DNA from: Prorocentrum cordatum
Taxonomy: Eukaryota; Sar; Dinophyceae; Prorocentrales; Prorocentraceae
Assembly (NCBI GenBank): GCA_963575745.1
Contig: CAUYUJ010014344.1
Span: 22,372-86,371, forward strand
Length of the DNA stretch: 64,000 bases
Reading direction: 5' to 3'
Both the position numbers and the translations under genes were made by a program. Positions 29,941 to 39,566 of the stretch are shown here, one piece after another. The notes under the pieces are model-generated. The model worked only from the letters and a program-made list of their open reading frames with translations, had not been told where the DNA came from and searched no databases. Position 1 is the first letter of the stretch, and each line of letters starts with the position of its first letter.

Positions 29941-32900
29941 TTGGGGTGCTGGAACCTCGACAAGGCTGGTGAGAACAACTTCAGAGGCGTGGAGGCGCTC
30001 AACCATATGCGTGCATGTGGCGGCCTGTTCGCGCTTCAGGAGGCCCAGAATATAATTCATGCAGATGCCGCCCGTCTCGGATGGCAGATCAAGCACAGTG
30101 CCTGCAGGAAGGCGGGGCTCATCTTCGATCGAAGTTGGGCCTCGACGTCCAGGGAATTCATTACTACCTTTTCTAGATTCGCCATTGGTGTGTTCGGTAC
30201 TTCCATCTCGCCCTTGGTTGTCTGCTCTCTTTATCTGCCCGATTCTCATCGAGAAGATTGCGAAGCGGAGTATGAACTCACGCTTGAGCGTGTCTCTGCC
30301 ACTTTCACAAGCCTCAGACACAGGTATAGCCAGGCCAGCTTTGTTTGTTTGCTTGACGGGAATGTTGAGCTACCGCCACTATGTGAGTTAGAATGTAATG
30401 GGGAATTGTATCTTGCTACGGGAGAGGGCTTGAGGAAGGAGGTCAGGACCTTGGCATGTGGTACGGAGGAGAGGGAGCGTATCAACAGGAGGAGGAGGAT
30501 GATGGAGATGCTCCTGGGGTTCATGCAGACCCACATGTTTAAGGCGGCCAATACCTTTTCTGCAGATAGGCGTCCTACTTGGGAAGCGTGGGGCGAACAA
30601 CGTAGCTTCGGACGAATTCAGAAAGTGCTAGATTACATCTTGGTGCCCAGCCGCTGGGAGTGCTCTGAGTGTGAAGTTTCTTGGTGTTACGCAAGAGGAG
30701 GAAGGAGGAATAGGAGTCGATTAAGTGATCATGCACTTCTAACTGGGCTGTTTGCATCGCCTGGCCGTGTGATTGTGCGACGTGACCACAGGGAGCGGGC
30801 AGAGCCGCCGGCGCCCTCTTTGGTAGGATATCGATGCGTGACATGGGGTGATGAGTTCAATGCCAGGAGGAGGGTGGATCGGAGCTTGGGAGATGTTGTG
30901 TTTCGTGGGATTCCCGCACGTTCTCTCGAGATGGAGCCAGCCAGCTTACCTTGCACGCTCATCCAGTCTTTTGTTGCTGCTCCTGACGTGGACTTTACCA
31001 CGACGCAGAGCGGCAAGCAGAGGCCACCTGTGAGGCCGATCGAGCTCACTCGTCTTTTGGAGAGATGGCGGGAACTACCGCCAGGCACGACTCCAGAGGA
31101 AAAGAAACGTCTCAGGAGTGAGCTTAATCTACATCGCCGTCGGTATCGCAGAGAGGTTGCAGCCTGGAAGTGTCCCCTCAATCGTCGAAAGATTCGTCAT
31201 TATATTAAACACTTGGTGGTGGAGGGCCAGGAGACGGAGGACAGGGAGGTCTGGAGGAAGGAGCTCGACAGTTTCTGCAGAAATAAGCTTTCATCGGATC
31301 AGATGCGGGAGGAGAACGCTAGTATGATGGAGGAGATCAAGGGGAAGGCGAGGGAGGAGCTCGGTAGCAGCACGTATTCGACCATCACTATGGCATTACT
31401 CGGACGTGGGCGGGCGCGTCTCCGTACACAACGAGCCACAGGGCCAGATCGAGTACCGTGTGAGGTGTTAAAGTGTCTCCCTTGGACGGTATTGCGCAAT
31501 ATCCGACGCTTGTTCAACGATATACTACACATGCGCACACCGTATCCCTCCTCATGGCGGGATATCCTCATCTCCTTTATGCCCGAGCTTCCTGGCATCA
31601 CGGATCTTAGGGACGGTAGGCTTCTATGTATGCAGAACGCTATTGCACGATGGTACAGCACATGTATCGTTATCTTGGTGGAACAACATGTCGAGCGAAA
31701 CGGTCTCTTTCGCCCTCTCGGTCTTTACGGCTTCCAATCTAACCGCACCACGAACGAGATCACGGCGAGCTTGAAACACATCGGACAGCATGCCTCTACA
31801 TGGGGGAAGGGGGAAACAGCACATCTGGCCAATGCAGATATCCTACAAGCCTTCGACCATTGCACGGTAGCCAATGTTAGACGGGGTTTACAGCACGCAC
31901 ATGTACCTTATCATCTTCAATATGCTTTTCTCGATCCACTATGTGACAGTGTGGGGACGGTTTGCCATGAAAGTATCGAGGTGGAGAGTGTGAGATGGGA
32001 TAGATGTATTAGAACGGGCGGTGCCGAGGGACCCCTAGGGTTCAACCTTATTATTGCTGCGATGTGGCAGGAAACCTTCCGACAGTGGGATACACAGAAC
32101 ATAGGTTATCAAGTGTGTTTTAAAACTGGGGATTCCATGGAGTCTGGCAAATCGTCCTACACGTCGGTCGTCAATCACTTCGTATGGGCAGACAATTGCT
32201 ACATCTTGGCACGAAGCAGGGAAGAATTGGCACGCATGATTCACGACCTTACGGTTAGACTCCATGATTTCGGCATGCGCTGGAAACCCTCTAGCTTGCT
32301 CTACATGGTCTTCGGTGCCGACGCCGCGAGAGATGCCGAGGGGCTGATCCCTTCTTCAGCCGACTTACTTGTACCCTTCCAGAATGATGTTATGCGGTTC
32401 AGACGTGTTACTGAGATGACGGTTCTAGGCGTCCAGTTGTTCTCTGATTATAAGTATTCCTCGCACCTCGATGTGGACTCGAGGATTGAGGCGGCTCGTC
32501 GGACATTTTACTCCCAGGCAGGATATTTTCGGAACACAAGCACGTCGTTGAAGGAAAAGTTCCAACGATACCAGCAGAAGGTCCAGAGTATTGCCCTTTT
32601 CGGTGCGGGTGGCTGCACGGCCGACAAGGACAGCCTCCACGCACTGCACGCGTTTGAGGGCAGGTGTCTATGTTTCATGCTTCGATGCCGCCGAGAACCA
32701 GACGAATCCCATGCTACTTGGAACGAGAGAAGATACAGCGATGCCAGATTGAGGTTCGCAGAAGCTGGGTACCACAGTTTGGTCCAGAGATTTCTCCGAG
32801 CTCAGTGGCTGCTGGCAAAGGATGTCTCGGCGTATGCGCAGAGGTTGTATCAGGGAGAGGACATGAGGGAGGAGCATAGAGCATGGAGTGATGCACGCAT

Positions 32901-33903
32901 GTGTTTGATTGCCTTTGGTATAAGTTATGATACGCTGCGCACACTTGAGGGAGAAGCCCTTCGGGCATTCGGAAAGTGGAGGGAATGTGGAGTTATGAAA
33001 CGCTGGAGGTCAGGAGGGCAAGCGATCGGACAACGCTGTTGGCAGACACCCTTTCATGAGTTCTTCGGCCCACGGTGGTGGGAAGTATTCCAAGGCGGTC
33101 ATCATGCCTTCATGCAGTTTGCAACTCATCATTGTACACCCTCTATGCTTAGACTTTTCCAGAAGAAATGCAAAGGTATCCATGATGGTAACGCCCCCGT
33201 TTTTCTGGCCGAACGTAATGAGGAGTATGTTGCTACAGAGGATGATTCTCCCGCTGCACGCCTGCGATTCAGTAAGAGATTGGCAATCCACAACATGAAG
33301 AGCACGTGTTGGGACGTGACTTCAGGAGGCGTGCCGTTGGAGATCACTGGAGATTCTCTTCTTATCATTTGCTGGCTCTGCGGCCTCTGGAAGGCAGATA
33401 ATCACTTATACCAGAGACGTGTTGATAATATGATTAATGCTTTGGAAGGAATGTGTTGTATGTATGGTGTGAGACCTGCTGAAGCAGGACGCGATCTTTT
33501 CAAACATGAGTTTCGGGAATGGAATGAGAAAGCCGACCTCCTTACCCACCAGGCCCGCGAGGGCCACCAATACACGAACGAACAGTACCAGTTGCAGCCA
33601 TACGAACAGTCATGCTATGAACCTTGCCTCATCAAAGCGGGCTTTGATGGTGGTGTGTGCAGCCTGGGAGCAGGAAGTGGAGCTTGGATTCAGATTGGAC
33701 TGCGTTCTCGATTCTCCCATCTCTCGCCTACCTCTTCCTTCAGTGAGTCCCCACAGATTATCTTCAAAGACGTTTACGTTTGCTCCTTCGCTCTCCAAGA
33801 CGGGTCCACAGTGACGGATACGGAACTCTCCGCTGCAGAGTGCGTCATCGCAGCACTCCCACGGGTTTTGCAGGCCTATTTCAGCGATAAGTTGTGTGAT
33901 TGA
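29911..33903 (+). CDS. LINE-3 ORF2: APE-like endonuclease, reverse transcriptase, permuted RNase H-like domain
   Basis: About 1330 residues are open after the ORF1 UGA. Numbered from the TTG at 29941, the endonuclease covers 1-270: GCWNLDKAG, FALQEAQ, CLLDGNVEL (catalytic D and N both present, 30355 and 30361), LDYILVP and RLSDHAL. The reverse transcriptase has GPDRVPCEVLK, SWRDILISFMPE, YGFQSNRTTNEIT, motif A ADILQAFDHC (D 633), motif B RTGGAEGP, box WADN at 749-752 (32185-32196) and VLGVQLFS. The C-terminal domain carries permuted RNase H motifs: GDSLLIICW (D 1138), FREWNEKADLL (D 1199), GFDGG (D 1236) and DTELSAAE (E 1295). No breaks are seen, so this copy could be active. Acidic residues expected of both endonuclease and RNase H are present. 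Confidence 0.9.
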   Translation, partial: PNRHRLSGIKLGCWNLDKAGENNFRGVEALNHMRACGGLFALQEAQNIIHADAARLGWQIKHSACRKAGLIFDRSWASTSREFITTFSRFAIGVFGTSISPLVVCSLYLPDSHREDCEAEYELTLERVSATFTSLRHRYSQASFVCLLDGNVELPPLCELECNGELYLATGEGLRKEVRTLACGTEERERINRRRRMMEMLLGFMQTHMFKAANTFSADRRPTWEAWGEQRSFGRIQKVLDYILVPSRWECSECEVSWCYARGGRRNRSRLSDHALLTGLFASPGRVIVRRDHRERAEPPAPSLVGYRCVTWGDEFNARRRVDRSLGDVVFRGIPARSLEMEPASLPCTLIQSFVAAPDVDFTTTQSGKQRPPVRPIELTRLLERWRELPPGTTPEEKKRLRSELNLHRRRYRREVAAWKCPLNRRKIRHYIKHLVVEGQETEDREVWRKELDSFCRNKLSSDQMREENASMMEEIKGKAREELGSSTYSTITMALLGRGRARLRTQRATGPDRVPCEVLKCLPWTVLRNIRRLFNDILHMRTPYPSSWRDILISFMPELPGITDLRDGRLLCMQNAIARWYSTCIVILVEQHVERNGLFRPLGLYGFQSNRTTNEITASLKHIGQHASTWGKGETAHLANADILQAFDHCTVANVRRGLQHAHVPYHLQYAFLDPLCDSVGTVCHESIEVESVRWDRCIRTGGAEGPLGFNLIIAAMWQETFRQWDTQNIGYQVCFKTGDSMESGKSSYTSVVNHFVWADNCYILARSREELARMIHDLTVRLHDFGMRWKPSSLLYMVFGADAARDAEGLIPSSADLLVPFQNDVMRFRRVTEMTVLGVQLFSDYKYSSHLDVDSRIEAARRTFYSQAGYFRNTSTSLKEKFQRYQQKVQSIALFGAGGCTADKDSLHALHAFEGRCLCFMLRCRREPDESHATWNERRYSDARLRFAEAGYHSLVQRFLRAQWLLAKDVSAYAQRLYQGEDMREEHRAWSDARMCLIAFGISYDTLRTLEGEALRAFGKWRECGVMKRWRSGGQAIGQRCWQTPFHEFFGPRWWEVFQGGHHAFMQFATHHCTPSMLRLFQKKCKGIHDGNAPVFLAERNEEYVATEDDSPAARLRFSKRLAIHNMKSTCWDVTSGGVPLEITGDSLLIICWLCGLWKADNHLYQRRVDNMINALEGMCCMYGVRPAEAGRDLFKHEFREWNEKADLLTHQAREGHQYTNEQYQLQPYEQSCYEPCLIKAGFDGGVCSLGAGSGAWIQIGLRSRFSHLSPTSSFSESPQIIFKDVYVCSFALQDGSTVTDTELSAAECVIAALPRVLQAYFSDKLCD

Positions 33904-34117
33904 TGATTCTCTTTCGTGTGTTGCCTTCATGCGTGCACACATTGTGTTGATGTACACACACCTTATAAGAGCTGCCAGAGGCTACCGCCGAAGCCGCCCC
34001 CCACGTGCTTGGCGTGGTGAGGCTTTCGCCTTAGCCGCTCGGTGGCCCGCGTTTGGCGTGCCCGCCCGCCTCGGACTGGACGGGGCCCTAGGGCCCGTGT
34101 GTCCGCGAAACGAAAAA
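33904..34117 (+). other. LINE-3 3' UTR and A-rich end
   Basis: About 210 bp, GC-rich, containing GGGCCCTAGGGCCC (34083-34096), a potential hairpin, and ending CGAAACGAAAAAA. All four retro-inserts here end with a short C/G-AAA pattern rather than a long poly(A). A signal for the element's own reverse transcriptase is likely but unproven. Confidence 0.6.
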
Positions 34118-34142
34118 AACCAGATTGACGGTCTACCGCCGG
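34118..34142 (+). other. Third target duplication copy and right half of the D hairpin
   Basis: AACCAGATTG (34118-34127) is followed by ACGGTCTACCGCCGG (34128-34142). Joined in thought with 26073-26090 this forms one ordinary D hairpin, showing where both inserts entered. Confidence 0.85.
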
Positions 34143-35525
34143 TTCCCAGTTCCGAGGGTCCCTTCGCTCTTCTCGCTCTCCCTGTTTTGGGCGCTATCAA
34201 GTGCGATTCGAAAGATTTAACTAGATTTTCACGTCCAGCATTAGTGTTTAAACTTTGTTCTGAGAGAGAATCAGCTCTCTGGAGCGAGTTTTACTATCAG
34301 AGCATTTGGAGGAACCGACATCAGGTTGACGCCGAAAAATTCATTTTTGACGTTTTTCTAGAATGCTCCAAGAAGCTGTTTGCGATTCTGAGCACTTTTA
34401 CGCATGCAAAGAGCTATGCGAGGTTACCAGCGGTGACCAGGTTGACGGTTCACCGCCGGCGCCAGTTTGACTATTCATTCTGAGAAAACAAATTTTCACG
34501 CAGAGCATTTGCATATAAGCTTTGTTCTGAGAGCAGTTCAGCTCTCCCGAGGGAGTTTTACTATTGGTTGACATCCGGGATCCGACCTCGTATTGACATC
34601 AAAAAAATAGAAAATGAAGATTTTGAGAAAATATTCTCCGAAGTTCTCTGCCTGATCCTGACCACTCTTACGCGTGCAAGGAGCTCTACGAACCTCAATC
34701 GGGAGGGAAACATCAGGCGCGATAGTCTGCAGTATCTAGACGACTGATCTCGGTCTGGTATCAGCGCTGGGGCTGAAACGCTATTCGTACTCTGCTAATG
34801 TTTTTGGAGATGATGCTGGTTTTCTTGACTCAACGCGACGTGCAGATGAGCGACAGAGCTGTTCAGCACAGAAATCGGAAGGGCATCATCAGGCGCGCTA
34901 GTTGTCAGTAGTTAGACGGCAGATCTCGGCCTGATATCAGCGCTGGGGCTGAAAAGCTATATGTACTCTGTTTTTTTCGAGATAATGATGCTTTCTTGAC
35001 TTCGCTCGAGTTACAGATGGGCTACATAGCTGTTCGTCACTGCAATGGGACGGAAGTCATCAGGCGCGATAGTCTGCAGTATCTAGACGCCTGATCTCGG
35101 TCTGCTATCAGCGCTGGGGCTGAACACCTATTCGCACTTTTGTTTTTTTCGAGATGGTGATGCTTTTCTTGACTTAACTCGAGCTGAAGATGAGCTACGG
35201 AGCTGTTCGGCACAGCAATCGCGCTAGTTGGCTTATCTAGACGCCTGAAATCAGTCTACTATCAGCGCTGGGGCCGAATTCGTACTCTGATAGTTTTTTA
35301 GAGATGGTCATGAGGTGTCCAGACTCCTGAACTCGCTCTTGTATGTCTGTTATTCCTTTCGAGGTGCTTTTTTCCTCGCTCCTCCTTCTCCTCCACGTCC
35401 TCGTCCATAAGACTGCGCCCTCGCGCGCGCAATGCGAGATTACCGCGCCCGCATTGCACGAGGAAGCTCTACGACTTCCCGGCGGTTCGGTTGCGGCGGT
35501 AACCAGGTTGACGGTTTACCGCCGG
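34143..35525 (+). repeat. C-like fragments and family B satellite, second subfamily
   Basis: C-like fragments are at 34150-34690, with a D hairpin at 34427-34459. Satellite monomers of about 175 bp follow with TATCTAGACGCCTGA, CAGCGCTGGGGCTGAA and AGATGAGCTAC. A D hairpin with a duplicated left arm closes it at about 35478-35525. No gene is seen. Confidence 0.7.
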
Positions 35526-36565
35526 CGCCAGCTCAATCATTCGTTAGAGCTCTAGTAACTCGTAGAGCTTCCCTTAGCTAGTTGCTGGAAGCTTAGGAGT
35601 AATTCCGGCGCGCTGGAGGGCTAGCTGGCAAGAAAAATCTCGACGGACCTTTTGCTGATGTTTGCTTGGTTCAAAATATGTTCCCGAAATTCAACAATTC
35701 GTTTGAGCTCTAGTATTTTTCCCGTCGCAATCTTCGCTCGATCGGGTACCTACTATTGCCAAAAAGCGTCCGGGCGGGGCCGCTGTTTCGAGTTATCTTG
35801 ACAGGTGCTGTCGGCTTTCTGTATTTAGCTCGAGGTGTAGGAGAGCTACAGAGCTGGTGCGCACACGTAATCGATTCAGAATCATCAGGCGCGTTCGTTT
35901 GAAGCATCCAGAGGTCTGAACCCGGTCTGCTACTCGAGCTAGGTCCGCGAAGCTATTCATATTCTACCGATTTATTTCGAGATGATGATGAGTTTCTTCA
36001 CTTAACTCGAGCTACAGATGAGCTTGAGAGCTCTTCGGCACAGCAATCAGAAGGAAATCATCAGGCGCGCTAGTCTGAAGTATCTAGACGCTTGAATTGG
36101 GATTGTTATAAGCGCATAAGCCGAACAACTAGTCATATTCTGATTTATTGCTGGTGATTTTTTCTTGACTTAACTTGGGCTGCAGATGAGCTCCAGAGCT
36201 CTTAGGCACAGCAATCGGGAGAGCATCTTCAGGCGCGCTAATCGAAAGTATCTAGACGCCTGAAATCAGTCTGCTATCAGCGCTCGGGTTGGACAACTAT
36301 TCGTACTCTGCTAATTTCTTGGAGATGGTATTGGTTGTCTTGGTTTTACTCGTGCTGCAGATGAGCTACAGGGCTGTTCAGCACAGCAATGGGAAGGGAA
36401 GCATCAGGGGCTCTAGTTAAATGTATCTAGACGCCTGAAATCAGTCTGCTATCAGTTCTCGGGCTGGAGAACTATTCGTTCTCTGCTAATTCTTTGGAGA
36501 TGGTATATGGCAAGGAAGCTTTACGAGTCTCCCGGCGGTAGCCAAGGTTGACGGTTTACCGCCGG
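35526..36565 (+). repeat. Family B module closed by a D hairpin at 36532-36565
   Basis: The leader (AATTCCGGCGCGCTGGAG) starts about 35602, followed by four to five monomers of the second subfamily with TATCTAGACGC at about 36090, 36249 and 36425. It is non-coding. Confidence 0.72.
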
Positions 36566-37461
36566 CGCCCAGTATTTTGTCCTGTGATATTCGATCTTAT
36601 TCCTGCTCGTCGTCTTAATCTGAGTTCGATGGGGTACCTATTACTGCCAAAAAGCACTCCGGCGGGATCGGCTGTCTTGTGTCATCTTGACAAGTGCTGT
36701 CGGTTTTCAGAACTTAACTAAAGCTGTAGGATAGCTACAGAGCTGGTGTGCACACTTAATCGATCCAGAATTATCAGACGCGTTCGTCCCAAGGATCTAG
36801 AGGTCTGAACTCGGTCTGCTACTCGAGGTAGGACCGCGACACTGTTCGTACTCTACAGATTTTTTTCGAGATGATCATGAGTTTTTTCATTCAACTCGAG
36901 TTGCAGATGAGCTCGAGAGCTCTTCGGCACCGCAATTGGGATGAAATCATCCGACGCGCTAGTCTGAAGTATCTAGTCGCTTGAATTCGGTCTGTTATCA
37001 GCGCAGAAGCCGAATAACTATTCATACTCCTGCTATTTTCTGGTGATGGAATTGATTTTCTTGAATTAACTCGAGCTGCGCATGAGCTCCAGAGCTCTTA
37101 AGCACAGCAGTCGGAAGAAAATCATCAGGCGCGCTATCTGAAAGCATCTAGACGCCTGAACTCAGTCTGCTATCAGAGCTCGGGCTGAACAAATATTTGT
37201 ACTCTGCTAATTTCTTGGAGATGGTATTGGTTTTCTCTGTTTGACTCGCGCTGCAGATGAGCTACAGGGCTGTTCAGGACAGCAATGGGAAGGGAAGCGT
37301 CAGGGGCGCTAGTTAAATGTATCTAGACGCCTGAAATCAGTCTGCTATCAGCGCTCGGGCTGGAAAACTATTCGTACTCTGCTAATTCTTTGGAGATGGT
37401 ATATGGCAAGGAAGCTCTACGAGTCTCCCAGCGGTAACCGAGGTTGACGGTTTACCGCCGG
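36566..37461 (+). repeat. Family B module closed by a D hairpin at 37429-37461
   Basis: The leader is shortened. Monomers with TATCTAGACGC lie at about 36966 (one variant base), 37146 and 37319. It ends GCTCTACGAGTCTCC before the hairpin. It is highly similar to the previous module, suggesting a recent tandem duplication. Confidence 0.72.
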
Positions 37462-37800
37462 CGCCCTGTGTGGGAACTTTGGGTCGGTTCGGGATTCTGA
37501 GAGATTTGAACATTTGTTTTCAGAGCCGGTATGATTCGCACCTGTACTGGGTCATCCCGCGTCTGCCAGTGAAATTCTCAGGTCCGTAGCTGCAGTATTA
37601 CTATGAAAATATTTGAAGGAACCAACTTAGATGAACATCGAAAAACGTGCTTCATCGAGATTTTTCAGCTCACGCTTTAGAGAACTTCCTCTATGTGTTC
37701 TGAGCAGTGCCGCGCGAGAAAGAGCTCTACGAGGCTCCCGGCGGTAACCTGGTTGACGGTTTACCTCCGGCTCGCAGTAATTCCGGCGCGCTGGGGGGCT
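37462..37800 (+). repeat. C-like module with D hairpin at 37738-37770
   Basis: The interior has GCACCTGTACTGGGTCAT and GCAGTATTACTATG, then AGAGCTCTACGAGG and a hairpin with one mismatch. This is the last plus-strand D hairpin in the window. Confidence 0.7.
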
Positions 37801-38974
37801 AGTTGGCAAAACTATCTCGACGGAAGTTTTGCATAATTTTGCTCGGTTTCAATTCGATTTCTCGAAATTTGAACATTCGTTTGGGCCTCTTGGGGCTTTC
37901 TGGGGTCTGTTGGAGGGGCCTGGGACGTCTTGGAGGCTTCTTGGACGGTCTTGGGGTTTTCTTGGGCGTTTTCGGCGGATCTTTGGGCGACTCCGGGCCC
38001 TCTTGGGCCGTCTCGGGGGCCATGTTGGGCATTCGGACCTCATTTGGAGTGTTTTCGAGGTTTCGAGGCCGCCCGAGGAAGAACGAATCTGCCCCCCCCA
38101 CCCCCCCGGGACCCCCCCCGGGGCCCTCTTCTCCATTCCGCCCGGGGCCCCCCCCGGGAACCCCCCCCCCCCTGGGGAAGGGATCGAAGGGAAGGGGCTT
38201 CCCTTCGACTCGATTACGACACTGCTCGATATTTCTTTCGCGCACGAGCTGGAGAAGGGCGCTGGAGGGAAAGGGGGCGACGGAGGCGACGACCGACGGA
38301 GACGACGACTCGAACAGCCAAGCCCCTCGCACACGCCGACAGGGTCGGCGGATTGAATGTCGAAAACAAGATTTTCAACCGAGGCCTCTTCGTCCAAACT
38401 TCTGATTTTTCGAGCCATCTGGGCGCCGGTGTCAACCGGGTTACCGCCGGGGCCTCTTCCATCGTGCCTCCTCCCCCCCCCTCCCCCCCCTTCTCCTCAG
38501 TCTCTGTCCTCCTGCCGCGTGGCCCGTCATATTTCCGAATTTTCCTCCTCCTCCTTCCCTTTCTCAGCGTCCTGTCCTCCTTCCCTCCGCGTGCTCCACC
38601 CTCGTGCTCCTTCCATCCTGCTCCTTCTTCATCTTCCATGCCCCTCCTTGTCTGTCCCTCCTTTTCATCTTCCTGGTGCCTGCGCGCTGCGTCCTACCTC
38701 CGTCTCACCTGGGCGGTGGTCGCGCCGCTGGGGAAGATCCATGGCCGCCGCGAGATGGCCGCAGTCCACGCCCGCGTGGCTCAGAAGACGGCGCCGACGC
38801 TCAAGGGGCTCGCAGCCGATGTTCATTAGGGCCGCAGAGAGCTGTTCGCCGAGATGCATCAGCGTGCTCGGCCAGCTCCACCTCCCGTGGTGCCCTGGCT
38901 GCGAAAAGCGCGCGCGCTAGGGCAGGAAGGTCTGCGAGACGACGAACGCGGATGCGCGGCCCGAGGTTTCCCGC
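37801..38974. other. GC-rich DNA without a supported gene
   Basis: A B leader start (CTAGTTGGCAAAAC) fades at about 37870 into runs of CTTGGGG-type sequence, then C runs (38088-38170) and CTCC-rich DNA. A half D hairpin in reverse orientation (GTCAACCGGGTTACCGCCGG) lies at about 38430-38450. Long ORFs occur in several frames but look like composition artefacts. Confidence 0.55.
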
Positions 38975-39566
38975 ATGTGCGCGCCTAGGAAGGACTGCAC
39001 CGCGCGCTACAGTCAGTGCGCGGCGAACCTGCATGTGGTGCACCCCGAGGGGTACGAACAGAAGGCGAACCTGAAACGCGGGGCCGACAGGGCGCAGGCC
39101 AATGTGGTGAGGTTTCTGGAGGCTGACTCCGATGGGGTGAGAACGAAACTGGTGAAGGTGACTGACCTCATTGTCGAGACGCTCGGCTCCGAGGAGGCCG
39201 TGCAGGTGGGGCGTGCGGTCGTCGATGGCACGGAGTGGAAGGCTTTCGTCGAGTGCGGAGGCCCCAAATCCCATGGGATCAGCACCGTCGAGATGCGTCG
39301 GGCCCTTTCGGAGATGCACGTGGCCCTGATTTTGGCGAACGCGGTTCGTGCCGATTGGCAAGGATTCATCGGCTCTGACTTCCCAGAGTTGGACAGGGCC
39401 CAGGTGCATATCAAAAAGGCCCGCGCCATCGAGCGCGGATGCGGTCGAGGGAATTGCGTTCGACGCCAAGGAGATGCGCGCCATGGTCCAGGAGCAGCTC
39501 GAGGCGAAGTCGAGCTTCGGTGGCGCGTCCGCCGCGAAGGCCAAGGCGATGGCTGCCTCGGCTTGA
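38975..39566 (+). CDS. Hypothetical protein, probably frameshifted
   Basis: From 38975 to about 39430 one frame reads like real protein (VRFLEADSDGVRTKLVKV, AFVECGGPKSHGISTVEMRR, WQGFIGSDFPELDRAQ). Near 39425-39450 sense passes to another frame, ending AFDAKEMRAMVQEQLEAK and AKAMAASA before a stop at 39566. The choice of frame rests on balanced residue use; the antisense frame is also open and Arg/His-rich. The start is uncertain, since upstream sequence is open in other frames only. I do not recognise the family. It may be a decayed retrogene, a gene fragment, or a gene with an assembly indel. Confidence 0.42.

Larger units (their letters stand above)
28380..34117 (+). mobile_element. LINE-3: intact non-LTR retrotransposon
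   Basis: The 5' end is CCGGCTCAAG, a spliced-leader end with the ATTTT stretch missing. A 5' UTR of about 450 bp follows, with repeated CCTCTGGGCGC. ORF1 and ORF2 are complete and in the same frame apart from one UGA. The 3' UTR is about 210 bp, with GGGCCCTAGGGCCC, and ends in CGAAACGAAAAAA. Flanking AACCAGATTG copies at 28370 and 34118 are the target duplication, followed by the right half of a D hairpin. Confidence 0.9.
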
